A stretch of 64,000 bases of DNA from Anaerolineales bacterium (GTDB lineage Bacteria > Chloroflexota > Anaerolineae > Anaerolineales > UBA4823), in the NCBI GenBank assembly GCA_020060465.1, contig JAGVAD010000026.1:114867-178866 (forward strand), given 5' to 3'. The translations under genes and the position numbers were made by a program. Shown one piece after another: positions 43,245 to 52,395 of this stretch; the stretch's first letter is position 1; each line of letters starts with the position of its first letter. The notes under the pieces are model-generated. The model was not told where the DNA came from and searched no databases. It worked only from the letters and a program-made list of their open reading frames with translations.

Positions 43245-44819
43245 TTAGATCAGATTGAACACCATCGCCACTGCCTTGTTGATGACATCCAGGATCCAGG
43301 CTGGCCAGACGCCGATCCACAGCATCAACACCATCAGCGGGGTAATAACGAACAGTTCACGGCGGTTGATCTCGCTGACATGGCCAACCCAATGTTCATT
43401 CAATGGGCCATGCAGCACTTGCTTGATGCCTTTGAGGATATACGCGCCGGTGAAGAACAAGCCGATCATCGCCAGGGCGGTGTACAGGGTGAAAATCGGC
43501 CACGCGCCCCGCACCACCAGAAACTCAGAGATAAAACCGTTCAAGCCCGGCAAACCCAGCGAAGCCATTGAAGTAAAGATCAAAATGCCGCCATAGACCG
43601 GGATGAGCGGGAACAAACCGCCGAAATCGTTCAGGTTACGGGTGTGCGTGCGCTCGTAGATCACGCCCACCAGGAAGAACATGCCAGCCGCCGAAAGGCC
43701 ATGATTGAACATTTGCAACACCGCGCCGTTCAAAGCGATATTGGCGCTTTGCTTCACTGCCGGGTCGGTCGCTCCATAAGTGAAGGCTGCAGCGGCGATG
43801 CCCAGCACCACAAATCCCATGTGATTGACCGAAGAGTAAGCCACCAAACGTTTAAAGTCATCCTGCCCATACGACGCCAGAGCGCCGAAGATGATCGCCA
43901 TCACCGCCAAAAAGCCCAACGCGCCAGCGTAATATTTGGCCTCTACGGGATACAGCGGCAGCACCAGGCGCAGGAAGCCATACGCGCCCAGCTTGAGCAG
44001 CACACCGGCCAGGATCATCGAACCGGCAGTAGGCGCTTCGGTATGCGCGTCTGGCAGCCAGGTGTGAAACGGCCACACCGGCACCTTGATGGCAAAAGCA
44101 ATGGCAAACGCCCAGAAGGCTATCGCCTTGACCACGCCGATGGGTAAACCGAAAAGCGTCCCATCCAACGAAGTCCAACGCTGGAACAATTCAGGGATAT
44201 CGAAGGTGCCTGACACGGCGCCAATCATCTGGATCGCCAGCAGCAAACCCAGCGAACCCGCCATCGTGTAGATCATGAATTTGATAGAGGCGTACACCCG
44301 CGCCGGGATCACCCGCCCGCGCCACACCTCGCGCTCGCCCTTCTCGCTGCCCCACTGATTGATTAGAAAGTACATTGGCACCAAGCCAAACTCCCAAAAC
44401 ACAAAGAAGAGCAACAGATCGAGCATCACGAACACACCCAACATCCCCATTTCGAGCAGAAAGAACAGCACCATATAGGTTTTCACTCGATCGGTGATGG
44501 AAAACGAGGCCAAAATAGCCAGGGGCGTGAGCAAGGTGGTGAGCAGCACCATGGTCAGTGAAATGCCATCTACGCCCACGTGATAGGACGAATTGATGGC
44601 GCTATACCAGACCACTTTCTGACTGAACTGGAAGCCAGGCGCGTTCGGATCGAAGTTGAACCACAACACTACAGAAAGGATCAACGGGATGAAGCTAAGC
44701 ACAAACGCCGTCCACCGCACCAGGTTATCCTGTTCCCGCGGCAGCAAAATCAAGATCACCGCCGCCAGGACAGGGGTGAATAAAATGAGCGTAAGAAGAT
44801 TATTGAGAATGAAATCCAT
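43245..44819 (-). CDS. nuoM: NADH-quinone oxidoreductase subunit M, canonical copy (nuoM2 here)
   Basis: A 524-residue NuoM with all charged residues of the proton path: E143 in FWEFGLVPMY, K245 in AIKVPVWPFH, K276 in LLKLGAYGFLR and the TM12 Glu in GFISEFLVV. An insertion of about 20 polar residues (about 156-174) follows TM5. ATG 44819 has AGGAG six bases upstream; a GTG one codon earlier is less likely. It is separated from the second nuoM by 73 bases and from nuoL by 37. Confidence 0.95.
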   Translation of the reverse strand: MDFILNNLLTLILFTPVLAAVILILLPREQDNLVRWTAFVLSFIPLILSVVLWFNFDPNAPGFQFSQKVVWYSAINSSYHVGVDGISLTMVLLTTLLTPLAILASFSITDRVKTYMVLFFLLEMGMLGVFVMLDLLLFFVFWEFGLVPMYFLINQWGSEKGEREVWRGRVIPARVYASIKFMIYTMAGSLGLLLAIQMIGAVSGTFDIPELFQRWTSLDGTLFGLPIGVVKAIAFWAFAIAFAIKVPVWPFHTWLPDAHTEAPTAGSMILAGVLLKLGAYGFLRLVLPLYPVEAKYYAGALGFLAVMAIIFGALASYGQDDFKRLVAYSSVNHMGFVVLGIAAAAFTYGATDPAVKQSANIALNGAVLQMFNHGLSAAGMFFLVGVIYERTHTRNLNDFGGLFPLIPVYGGILIFTSMASLGLPGLNGFISEFLVVRGAWPIFTLYTALAMIGLFFTGAYILKGIKQVLHGPLNEHWVGHVSEINRRELFVITPLMVLMLWIGVWPAWILDVINKAVAMVFNLI

Positions 44820-44856
44820 CACTCGCTCCTGTTACGAAAGTTCTCGCCGCGCCGGG

Positions 44857-47037
44857 CTAGCGCGCCGTGAGCAGCAGGTAATAGAACAGGGCCGTGAATA
44901 CGGCAATGCTAAACAACGCCAGGATCATGTATTGCTGAACGCGGCCGGTTTGTATCGGACGGAAGAAAACACCCAACTTTTTGGCGCTCTCTCCCACCCA
45001 ATCGCCAAAACCGTTGACGATTGGTTTATCAATGGCGTTGCGCAGAAACTCGCCGATGACCCCGGAAATATAAGCAAACCAATGCAGAACGCCGTCAATG
45101 ACTTTGCGGTCCATCCACAGCGAGGTAAATGTCCCTGCCAGCCAATAAGCAGGCTGAACAAACAGACGGTCATAAGCCTCGTCAAAGTAGTATTTGTTTT
45201 TGAGCAAACGGTATAAACCTGCGCCCAGGAAGCTTTCCATCGGATCGCTGGCGCCAGCCCGAATATCGCGATAGACAAACAAACCCAGACCCAGGCCGCC
45301 CAATGCTACGACCAACGAGGTAAGCAACGGAACGACATTAAAGGGAAGAGCCTCTGGATGGTTGAGCAATGTTCCACCGACAAACTCATGAAACCAGTTG
45401 GGGATGGCGCCGCCAGTCATCCATTCAGGAATACCAACCCAGCCAGCGGCCACCGCAAACACTGCCAGGATCACCAACGGCAAGGTCATCGTCCATTTGG
45501 ATTCAACTGCGTGCTCCGCTTCTTTGGTGCGCGGCTCGCCGCCAAAAGTGAGGCTGATCTGGCGCATGGTGTAGAAAGCCGTGAGCAGCGCCGCCAGAGC
45601 TAACACCACAAACACCAGCGGGGCGTGCGCCCAGGCGTCTGCCAGGATTTCATCCTTCGACCAGAAGCCGGCGGTGACGAAGGGAAAGCCCGACAGCGCC
45701 AGCCCGCCAATCAAGAAAGTCCAGTACGTGATGGGCATTTTCTTGCGCAGTCCGCCCATGTTGAACATGTTTTGCGGGTCCACATGGTGGTTGCCGGTGT
45801 GCAACACACCATGCTCCATGCCGTGGATCACCGAACCAGAACCCAAGAAGAGCAACGCCTTGAAGAAAGCGTGGGTGATCAGATGAAAAGCAGCAGCCAC
45901 ATACCCACCAATGCCCAGGGCTGCGATCATATAACCCAATTGGGAAATGGTGGAATAAGCCAGCACACGCTTAATGTCATTCTGCGCCAGCGCGATGGTG
46001 GCTGCAAACAGGGCGGTGAACGCGCCGATGAAGGCCATGAAGAGCATGGGCTGCGTCAGATGATGAGTTTCCTCATACCCAGCAGCCAACAGCGGAAAGA
46101 CGCGGATCACCATATAGACGCCTGCAGAGACCATCGTGGCGGCATGGATCATGGCTGAGACTGGCGTGGGACCTTCCATAGCGTCCGGCAGCCACACATG
46201 CAAGGGGAACTGCGCCGACTTGCCGATCGCGCCGATGAACAACAAGACGCCGATCAACGCCGCAGCGGAAAAGCCAGCAATATAAGAGGGCATTTCCGCC
46301 AGGTGTCGCAACACTTCCTCGTTGTAGAAAATTTCACGGTAATTCAGCGTGCCGGTCAGCGAATACAGGTAGGCGATGCCCAACAGCATGAATACATCGC
46401 CGATGCGGGTGGTAATAAAGGCTTTGATCATCGCCGCCCGAGCAGAGGGCTTGCCATACCAAAAACCGATCAGCAGATAAGAGCACAACCCCATGATTTC
46501 CCAGCCCACAAACAGGGTCAACAGATTATCGGAAACCACCAGGGTGTACATGCCAAAGGCAAACAAACCAATAAAAGCGAAGAAGCGTGAGTACATCGGC
46601 TCGATGGACGGCACATGATGTTCATGGCCGTGCGCGTCGCGCACGGTCGCGCCGTGCGGCGGCAAACCCGGCCGATCGTGATCGCCTTTTGGTTGACCGT
46701 AATTGTGATACCCGACACTGTAGATGAAGATCATCAACACCGTCCAGGCGACAAAGAACAGCGTCGCCGCCGAGAGCGGGTCAATTTGTACGCCGATGCG
46801 AAAGTAGGTATCGCCCGTCGCCAGCCAGGGGATAGAGGATACGAAAGGATGCTCGCCCAGATGTTCGGTGGAAAGGGCGCGGAAAAAGACCACCATGCTC
46901 CCCAGCCAGGACAGAAAAGCCGCTCCAACCGCCAGGCTGTGGCTGAGCGCCCGGTTGCGATTGGTAAACAGCACAATCAGGAAAAACGCCAACACTGGCG
47001 GAAGCGGGATGAGCCAGATCAATGTTTCTGTCGTCAT
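44857..47037 (-). CDS. nuoL: NADH-quinone oxidoreductase subunit L with extended loops
   Basis: A 726-residue distal antiporter subunit, over 100 residues longer than the E. coli protein. Key residues are present: FVGWEIMGLC (TM5 Glu), IGKSAQFPLHVWLPDAM (TM7 Lys) and FWSKDEIL (TM12). A His-rich loop (about 115-150) follows TM3. The C-terminal lateral-helix segment is long: about 88 residues separate YYFDEAYDRLF from the last membrane helix. A longer lateral helix is what a complex with an additional NuoM would need. It starts four bases after nuoK ends. Confidence 0.95.
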   Translation of the reverse strand: MTTETLIWLIPLPPVLAFFLIVLFTNRNRALSHSLAVGAAFLSWLGSMVVFFRALSTEHLGEHPFVSSIPWLATGDTYFRIGVQIDPLSAATLFFVAWTVLMIFIYSVGYHNYGQPKGDHDRPGLPPHGATVRDAHGHEHHVPSIEPMYSRFFAFIGLFAFGMYTLVVSDNLLTLFVGWEIMGLCSYLLIGFWYGKPSARAAMIKAFITTRIGDVFMLLGIAYLYSLTGTLNYREIFYNEEVLRHLAEMPSYIAGFSAAALIGVLLFIGAIGKSAQFPLHVWLPDAMEGPTPVSAMIHAATMVSAGVYMVIRVFPLLAAGYEETHHLTQPMLFMAFIGAFTALFAATIALAQNDIKRVLAYSTISQLGYMIAALGIGGYVAAAFHLITHAFFKALLFLGSGSVIHGMEHGVLHTGNHHVDPQNMFNMGGLRKKMPITYWTFLIGGLALSGFPFVTAGFWSKDEILADAWAHAPLVFVVLALAALLTAFYTMRQISLTFGGEPRTKEAEHAVESKWTMTLPLVILAVFAVAAGWVGIPEWMTGGAIPNWFHEFVGGTLLNHPEALPFNVVPLLTSLVVALGGLGLGLFVYRDIRAGASDPMESFLGAGLYRLLKNKYYFDEAYDRLFVQPAYWLAGTFTSLWMDRKVIDGVLHWFAYISGVIGEFLRNAIDKPIVNGFGDWVGESAKKLGVFFRPIQTGRVQQYMILALFSIAVFTALFYYLLLTAR

Positions 47038-47041
47038 AGGT

Positions 47042-47350
47042 TCACCACTTCATCATATCAATTTCATCCGCAGCTATTGTCTTGCGGCGGCGATAAACCG
47101 AGATAAACAACGCCAAACCGACCGCCACTTCAGCGGCGGCGACCGCGAAAACGATCACTGCAAACACCTGGCCGGCCATTATCTCCGGCGTGCGATAACG
47201 CCAGAAAGCCACCAGATTGACATTCACCGCGTTCAGCATCAACTCGATGCCCATCAGGATAGCAATGGCGTTCTTACGCGCCAACACGCCATATAATCCA
47301 ATGCAGAACAGGGCTGCGGCAAAAAACAATAACCACGAAAGCGGGATCAT
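47042..47350 (-). CDS. nuoK: NADH-quinone oxidoreductase subunit K
   Basis: A 102-residue, three-helix subunit that links the quinone site to the antiporters. The two conserved glutamates are present: in LMGIELMLNAVN (E36) and AAAEVAVGLAL (about 74). A GGAGG site lies five bases before the ATG. It sits between nuoJ and nuoL in the usual order. Confidence 0.96.
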   Translation of the reverse strand: MIPLSWLLFFAAALFCIGLYGVLARKNAIAILMGIELMLNAVNVNLVAFWRYRTPEIMAGQVFAVIVFAVAAAEVAVGLALFISVYRRRKTIAADEIDMMKW

Positions 47351-47359
47351 GGCGGCCTC

Positions 47360-47869
47360 CTATCTTCGATCCCAGGCGATAACCAGCGCGCCGATCAACG
47401 CTGCCAGCAACAGCACCGAAGCTACCTCGAAGGCCAGCACGAAACCATCGGGCGAAACCAATGCCAGGCCCAGTTCTCGGACGGTATCGAAGCGCGGGCT
47501 AATGGCAGGCGCCTGAGCGGCGATGCCCTCCCAGCCAGAAAGCATCCACGCCAGCGTCCCGAACAAGACCAGGGCGATCACCAGCGCCCAAGACCAGTTC
47601 TCGCTGAAACGCGGTCCGCTTTCCGTAGCGATGTTACGCGTCAGCATGATGGCGAAGATCATCAAGATGGCAATCGCGCCAATATAGATGACCACCTGCA
47701 CCACAGCCAAAAAACCGGCTTGGAGCAAGACGTACACAATCGCCACGCCAAACAATGCCAGGATCAGCCACAACGCGGAATGTACCAGGTTGCGCGCGGT
47801 CACCACCATCAAACCGGCGCCCAGCGTCATGGCAGCTACGAGAATGAAGATTATTTGCAAAGGGGTCAT
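47360..47869 (-). CDS. nuoJ: NADH-quinone oxidoreductase subunit J
   Basis: A 169-residue, five-helix subunit with the typical VVQVVIYIGAIAILMIFAIML (TM3, containing the pi-bulge region) and an early NLVHSALWLI. ATG 47869 is chosen over the ATG two codons earlier because AAGGA then lies at proper spacing. nuoI, which often separates nuoH and nuoJ, is absent; only 27 bases separate the two genes here. Confidence 0.95.
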   Translation of the reverse strand: MTPLQIIFILVAAMTLGAGLMVVTARNLVHSALWLILALFGVAIVYVLLQAGFLAVVQVVIYIGAIAILMIFAIMLTRNIATESGPRFSENWSWALVIALVLFGTLAWMLSGWEGIAAQAPAISPRFDTVRELGLALVSPDGFVLAFEVASVLLLAALIGALVIAWDRR

Positions 47870-47896
47870 AAGCATTTTCCTTAATCGGGATTTCGA

Positions 47897-49108
47897 TCAG
47901 GATTTGGCTACTCCAGAATATTCCGGCGAAGCCGCCGGGCGCGGCGCAGCCACCCGCCGCCGTTCAATGCGGGCGTATGAGCGCAGCAGAGAAAGTGTAA
48001 TCCAACCAATCAACAGGTTAACCGCCAGCATAGACAAACTATAGGACAGGCTGCCTGCGGAAACGCCGAATTCAACCAGCGCCTTATCCGCCAATGCGGT
48101 GAGCATTACGACAGCCAGCGCCAAAGGGGTAAGAAATTTCCAGTTGAAGTTCAGCATGTGGTCAATGCGTACGCGCGGCAACGAGTATTTGACCCACATG
48201 ATGACCCAATAGATAAACATGGCTTTCAGGAACAGGTACAACACCCCCAGGATAGGCGCTTGCTCAACGAACGGGCCGCGCCAGCCGCCCATGAACAGCG
48301 AGGCAAACAAAGCGCCCATCGTCAGGGCATGCAGCAACTCACCGGCATAGAACAAACCGAATTTCATGCCGGTGTATTCAATGTGGAAACCAGCCACAAT
48401 TTCCGATTCAGCTTCAGCCAGGTCAAAAGGTGCACGCCCCAGTTCGGCGATGGCGGAAATCAGAAAGATCGCTGCCGCCAACGGGGCGGCGACGATATAC
48501 CAGATGGTTTGCATGTTGACGATTTGGTGAATGGACATCGAACGCGCCAGGATGACCGGAACGAGCAATGAAATCACCATCGGCACCTCATAGGCAATGG
48601 TCAAGGCCACCGTGCGCATGGCGCCTAATAAAGCATATTTGTTATTCGACGCCCAGCCAGCCATAATGATGCCCAGCGTGCCAACCGCGCCCACTGCCAC
48701 AATATACAACACACCCACATTTAGATCTGCGCCAAGCATTGTGGGTGCAAAGGGAATGACTGCCCAAAGCATCAGAACCGTGGCCAGCGCCAGGATCGGC
48801 GCCAGGTTATACACCACTTTGTCTGCGCCAACCGGGGTAATATCTTCTTTGATCAAAAGCTTGATGATATCCGCCAGCGGCTGGATCAAGCCAAAAGGTC
48901 CTAAACGGTTCGGCCCCAAACGGTCCTGGAAGCGCGCCACCACTTTTCGTTCCACCCAAACCAGGAAGATATCCACGATCAGAACGAAAGAGGCAACGAC
49001 GACCACGCCAAGCAAGGTGAGAATTAAATTCACCAGGCCGGAGGATAATCCCCAACCAGCAAGCAGCTTTGCAAGCCATTGAGCAATCGCGTTAATGGGA
49101 TCAAACAT
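47897..49108 (-). CDS. nuoH: NADH-quinone oxidoreductase subunit H
   Basis: A 403-residue, eight-helix subunit that forms the quinone chamber. Signature stretches: FQDRLGPNRLGPFGLIQPLADIIKLL (about 80-106) and the acidic loop AELGRAPFDLAEAESEIVAGFHIEYTGMKF (about 215-245). A polar C-terminal tail of about 25 residues extends beyond the usual end. ATG 49108 has AGGAG seven bases upstream; the GTG one codon before is less likely. It follows a terminator after nuoA, so it may start a separate transcript. Confidence 0.95.
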   Translation of the reverse strand: MFDPINAIAQWLAKLLAGWGLSSGLVNLILTLLGVVVVASFVLIVDIFLVWVERKVVARFQDRLGPNRLGPFGLIQPLADIIKLLIKEDITPVGADKVVYNLAPILALATVLMLWAVIPFAPTMLGADLNVGVLYIVAVGAVGTLGIIMAGWASNNKYALLGAMRTVALTIAYEVPMVISLLVPVILARSMSIHQIVNMQTIWYIVAAPLAAAIFLISAIAELGRAPFDLAEAESEIVAGFHIEYTGMKFGLFYAGELLHALTMGALFASLFMGGWRGPFVEQAPILGVLYLFLKAMFIYWVIMWVKYSLPRVRIDHMLNFNWKFLTPLALAVVMLTALADKALVEFGVSAGSLSYSLSMLAVNLLIGWITLSLLRSYARIERRRVAAPRPAASPEYSGVAKS

Positions 49109-49206
49109 CACAACGCTCCTGATGGATCGGCATTACCGATGATAATAAGTTGATGAACAAAAAACAGGCGAGCACAGTGAAGATCTCGCCGAGGGAAAAA
49201 CAGAGA

Positions 49207-49236
49207 AAAGGCTGAGGGGGTTATCCTTCAGCCTTT
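49207..49236 (-). terminator. Intrinsic terminator between nuoA and nuoH
   Basis: A stem of nine perfect pairs plus a G-T and two G-C pairs (49207-49218 with 49225-49236), then on the minus strand a pyrimidine stretch TTTCTCTGTTTTT. It lies 22 bases past the nuoA stop. Confidence 0.7.
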
Positions 49237-49257
49237 CATTTATAAAGATGTAGGTCA

Positions 49258-49617
49258 TCAAGACCATTGGAGAACACCTTTGCGCCAGGCCCACATCAGC
49301 CCGGCGACCAAGATGAGGATGAATAAAATACCCTCCACGACGGCAAAGAGCGGCAACTGATCCATAGCCACCGCCCAGGGATATAAAAACACCGTCTCGA
49401 TATCAAAAATCAGAAAGATCAACGCAAAATTGTAGTATTGCACTCTAAATTGCACCCACGAATCGCCAATCGTTTCCACGCCGCATTCATAAGTTTGCAA
49501 CTTGATTCGGTTTGGTTTTCTCGGAGCAAGCAGGCGAGGGATCAGTAACGCCGCGGCAGGGAAGACAGGCGCAAGCACCAGAAATACGCCGATGAATAAC
49601 CAGTCTTGATGCTGCAT
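49258..49617 (-). CDS. nuoA: NADH-quinone oxidoreductase subunit A
   Basis: A 119-residue, three-helix subunit next to the quinone channel: the flexible loop TYECGVETIGDSWVQFRVQYY (about 42-62) and FLIFDIETVFLYPWAV with the conserved Asp and Glu. GAGGAGA precedes the ATG. It is isolated from the rest of the cluster by a terminator and its 5' region holds a Rex-like palindrome. The normally adjacent nuoB, nuoC and nuoD are not here. Confidence 0.95.
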   Translation of the reverse strand: MQHQDWLFIGVFLVLAPVFPAAALLIPRLLAPRKPNRIKLQTYECGVETIGDSWVQFRVQYYNFALIFLIFDIETVFLYPWAVAMDQLPLFAVVEGILFILILVAGLMWAWRKGVLQWS

Positions 49618-49629
49618 GAGCTCTCCTCT

Positions 49630-49647
49630 TTGTGATTGGGTTCACTT
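49630..49647. promoter_or_regulatory. Rex-like operator in the nuoA 5' region
   Basis: Plus-strand reading TTGTGAT-TGGG-TTCACTT, matching Rex half-sites at 6 and 5 of 7. A TATTCT box for nuoA lies at 49659-49654, so the palindrome covers the predicted transcript start. Confidence 0.5.
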
Positions 49648-49809
49648 ACCTACAGAATAACACGAAATGCCCCCAGCAGTTACCGGGCGGCTTGGGAATT
49701 TTACCATAGTTTAATCCTTCGATAACATCAAATCCCTTGTCAATCATCTCTGGATAAGGCTATCTTTGCACAAGAACGCCCGTATATGCTGAACCTGAGC
49801 GCCCTTGCA

Positions 49810-49842
49810 TTGGTATCCAAGATAACGGCAATATGATATGAT
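49810..49842 (+). promoter_or_regulatory. Promoter of the transglutaminase-cyclase pair
   Basis: TTGGTA (49810-49815), 16-base spacer, TATGAT (49832-49837); a second overlapping TATGAT is at 49837-49842. Leader of about 23 bases with AAGGTG. Confidence 0.5.
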
Positions 49843-49866
49843 CGGTCTATAAGGTGCTGAATCACA

Positions 49867-52392
49867 ATGGGAACCAAAATTCCTGCAAGAATTAACATCT
49901 CTCTGCCGCGCGATTTCGACTGGCCGGCGGCCCTGCTTTTGATGGCCGCCATGACAACCGCCGCCACACGGCTGGCTGCCACGCGTTGGACGACAGATTT
50001 GATGATCGTTCAAACGGTTACGATCTTGGGCGTGATCGCCGGTCTGGCTTTAGGCGTCAGCCGCTTCTCCGGGCGCGTTGCTTTTTACCTGGCCTTTGCC
50101 TATGGCCTGTTTGTCATCCCCTGGCAGATCGGGCTGATCCAGCAATCCGAGGCGCTTTGGTCGCAGCGATTGCTGATGATCGGCAACCGCGTGGGGATTA
50201 TCCTCTATCAATTGTTCAATAAATTGACCGTTCTGGATTCGTTGCTGTTCCTGGTGTTGATGAGCCTGCTCTTTTGGTCACTGTCGGTATATGCAGGCTA
50301 TTCCGTCGCCCGCTATGGCGACGCATGGAAAGCGATTGTCCCCACTGGTCTGGCTCTATTTGTTATTCATTATTATGATCCGCTGATTGCCCGCCGCGCT
50401 TGGTATCTGGCGTTCTTCATCTTTTTAGGTCTGATGCTCGTCGCCAGGTTGGCTTTCATTAAGGATCAAAAACGCTGGCAAAGCAATCACACAGCTTTGC
50501 CACCGCACTTAAGCCTGGACTTCATTCGCTTCACCATCCTGTTTGCCGGGGCGATTGTGCTGCTCGCCTGGACTGTGCCTGCGCTCGCCCAGGCATTGCC
50601 GGCCGCCGAACGCCTCTGGCAACCGGTGCGCAACACCTGGAACGATGCAGTGGATGATCTCAATTACGCCTTTGCCTCGCTGCGCTCAACGCGCCCTGTG
50701 TTTAGCCCAGTTTATGGCAACAATGCCATCCTTGGCCGCGGCGCGCCATTGGGCAACACTCAAATTTTCACCGTTCGAACGCCGATCAATGCTCCAAGCG
50801 GCGTACGCTTCTATTGGCGCGCCCGCGTCTATGATGTCTATGAAAATGGTCAATGGTACAGTTCAATTGACCTGAGTCGAGATTTTGATCCCGAATCCAG
50901 TGACCTGATTATTCCAAACGGCATTGGTAGATGGGAAGGTCTCTTCCAGTTCACCAGCGCAGTGCAGATGGGTACTATCTTTACGCCGCCTCAGCCCATT
51001 TGGGTGAGCCGCGAAAGCACGTTGCAATATCTGGAGAATCCGGATGGGTCGCTAGACATCTCTTCGTTCGTAGCTCGTTCACCCATCGGCCCAGGTCAAG
51101 TATATGAAGCGCGCGCCTCCATTAGCGCGCCAACCGTGCTGCAACTCCAGCAATCTGGCACTGATTACCCGGCTTGGGTAACGAGCCGTTACCTCCAATT
51201 GCCGCCGGAAATCACTCCCCGCACGCGTCAGCTCGCTGAAGAGATCACCGCTGGCCTGGAAACACCCTACGACAAAGCCACGGCCATTACCAAGTACTTA
51301 CGCGAAAATATCACCTATGTTGAAACCATCGAGGGCAACCCCGCGCCGGGGCAGGAAAGCATAGACTGGTTCTTGTTCGACCTGAAGCAAGGCTTTTGCA
51401 ACTATTACGCCACAGCAGAGGTGATCTTATTGCGTGCAGTGGGCATACCCGCGCGCTGGGCGATTGGCTATGCGCAAGGTCAGCTGATTGAATATGAGGC
51501 TCAGCGCGAGCTAACCGCTGAAGAACTCACTTACATCGTCCGCCATAAGGACGCCCATTCTTGGCCGGAAGTCTATTTTTCTGGCATCGGTTGGGTAGAA
51601 TTTGAACCCACCGTCTCGCAACCAGACATCCAGCGCCCTTCAGGCGACCTCAATCCACTGGACAGTGCTAACTTAATTGACCCAGATCGCGAAGGTCTGG
51701 AAGAACTGCGCAACCGCAACCAGGAAAGAGAATCCCCAATAGATAGCTCAGCGCCATCCACAAACCAAACGAAAATGGTATACTGGATTGCAGGCGTTTT
51801 AGCGCTGGTGTGCTTGCTATCGGCATTTGGCTTGCGTTTCTTGCCCATCTTTGGGTTCGCGCCAGCGCCGATCCTGTTTGAAAGAATGCTGCTGCGCTTT
51901 GGCATACAACCTCCTGAAATCATCCAACGCTGGGCTGATCAGGCGACTAGCGCTGCCCCTCCCGCCCGCGTGATACAACTCTCATTACTACCCGTGATGA
52001 TCGAAAACGCCCTGCTCAAAATCGGCTTTCAACCGCCAAAATTTATCCGCTATTGGGCGCGCTACGCACAGTTGCCATCGCTGGCCAAAGCCTATAATGA
52101 AATCAACCGCGCGCTTGCCCGCCTGGGCGAACAGCCAGGTAAAAATGCCACGCCAACCGAACGCGCCGCGCGTCTGAGCAGCGTCGTTCCGCCTGCAGCG
52201 CAACCCGCCCAGACATTGTTACACGAATACCAGATCGGGACTTTCAGCCAAAAACCTGCTAATCTGGAATTGGCCGCTCAATCGGCTAAAACCATCCGCC
52301 GTCTCTCTTATAGGATAATCTTAAAACGATTGCTGACGCGCCTGCAAAGACCTGAAGAAGACAAACTGATGAGTCTGCGTAAGAGGAAATAA
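49867..52392 (+). CDS. TgpA-like membrane transglutaminase-fold protein
   Basis: An 841-residue membrane protein. About six helices span residues 18-245; a large outside region (about 250-640) ends in a transglutaminase core with C511 in QGFCNYYATAE, H564 in DAHSWPEVYF and E580 in WVEFEPT where Asp is usual. One more helix (about 645-668) leads to an inside tail with a DUF4129-like segment (AYNEINRALARLG). The tail has a repeated unit: FERMLLRFGIQPPEIIQRWA and IENALLKIGFQPPKFIRYWA. Such proteins may act as proteases or crosslinkers at the envelope. The cyclase gene starts four bases after its stop. Confidence 0.87.
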   Translation: MGTKIPARINISLPRDFDWPAALLLMAAMTTAATRLAATRWTTDLMIVQTVTILGVIAGLALGVSRFSGRVAFYLAFAYGLFVIPWQIGLIQQSEALWSQRLLMIGNRVGIILYQLFNKLTVLDSLLFLVLMSLLFWSLSVYAGYSVARYGDAWKAIVPTGLALFVIHYYDPLIARRAWYLAFFIFLGLMLVARLAFIKDQKRWQSNHTALPPHLSLDFIRFTILFAGAIVLLAWTVPALAQALPAAERLWQPVRNTWNDAVDDLNYAFASLRSTRPVFSPVYGNNAILGRGAPLGNTQIFTVRTPINAPSGVRFYWRARVYDVYENGQWYSSIDLSRDFDPESSDLIIPNGIGRWEGLFQFTSAVQMGTIFTPPQPIWVSRESTLQYLENPDGSLDISSFVARSPIGPGQVYEARASISAPTVLQLQQSGTDYPAWVTSRYLQLPPEITPRTRQLAEEITAGLETPYDKATAITKYLRENITYVETIEGNPAPGQESIDWFLFDLKQGFCNYYATAEVILLRAVGIPARWAIGYAQGQLIEYEAQRELTAEELTYIVRHKDAHSWPEVYFSGIGWVEFEPTVSQPDIQRPSGDLNPLDSANLIDPDREGLEELRNRNQERESPIDSSAPSTNQTKMVYWIAGVLALVCLLSAFGLRFLPIFGFAPAPILFERMLLRFGIQPPEIIQRWADQATSAAPPARVIQLSLLPVMIENALLKIGFQPPKFIRYWARYAQLPSLAKAYNEINRALARLGEQPGKNATPTERAARLSSVVPPAAQPAQTLLHEYQIGTFSQKPANLELAAQSAKTIRRLSYRIILKRLLTRLQRPEEDKLMSLRKRK

Positions 52393-52395
52393 TTG

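Noticed and set aside
44857..47037. Possibility that the antiporter genes belong to a Mrp antiporter or hydrogenase-linked complex
   Set aside because: nuoA, nuoH, nuoJ and nuoK in standard order with quinone-site motifs point to genuine complex I.
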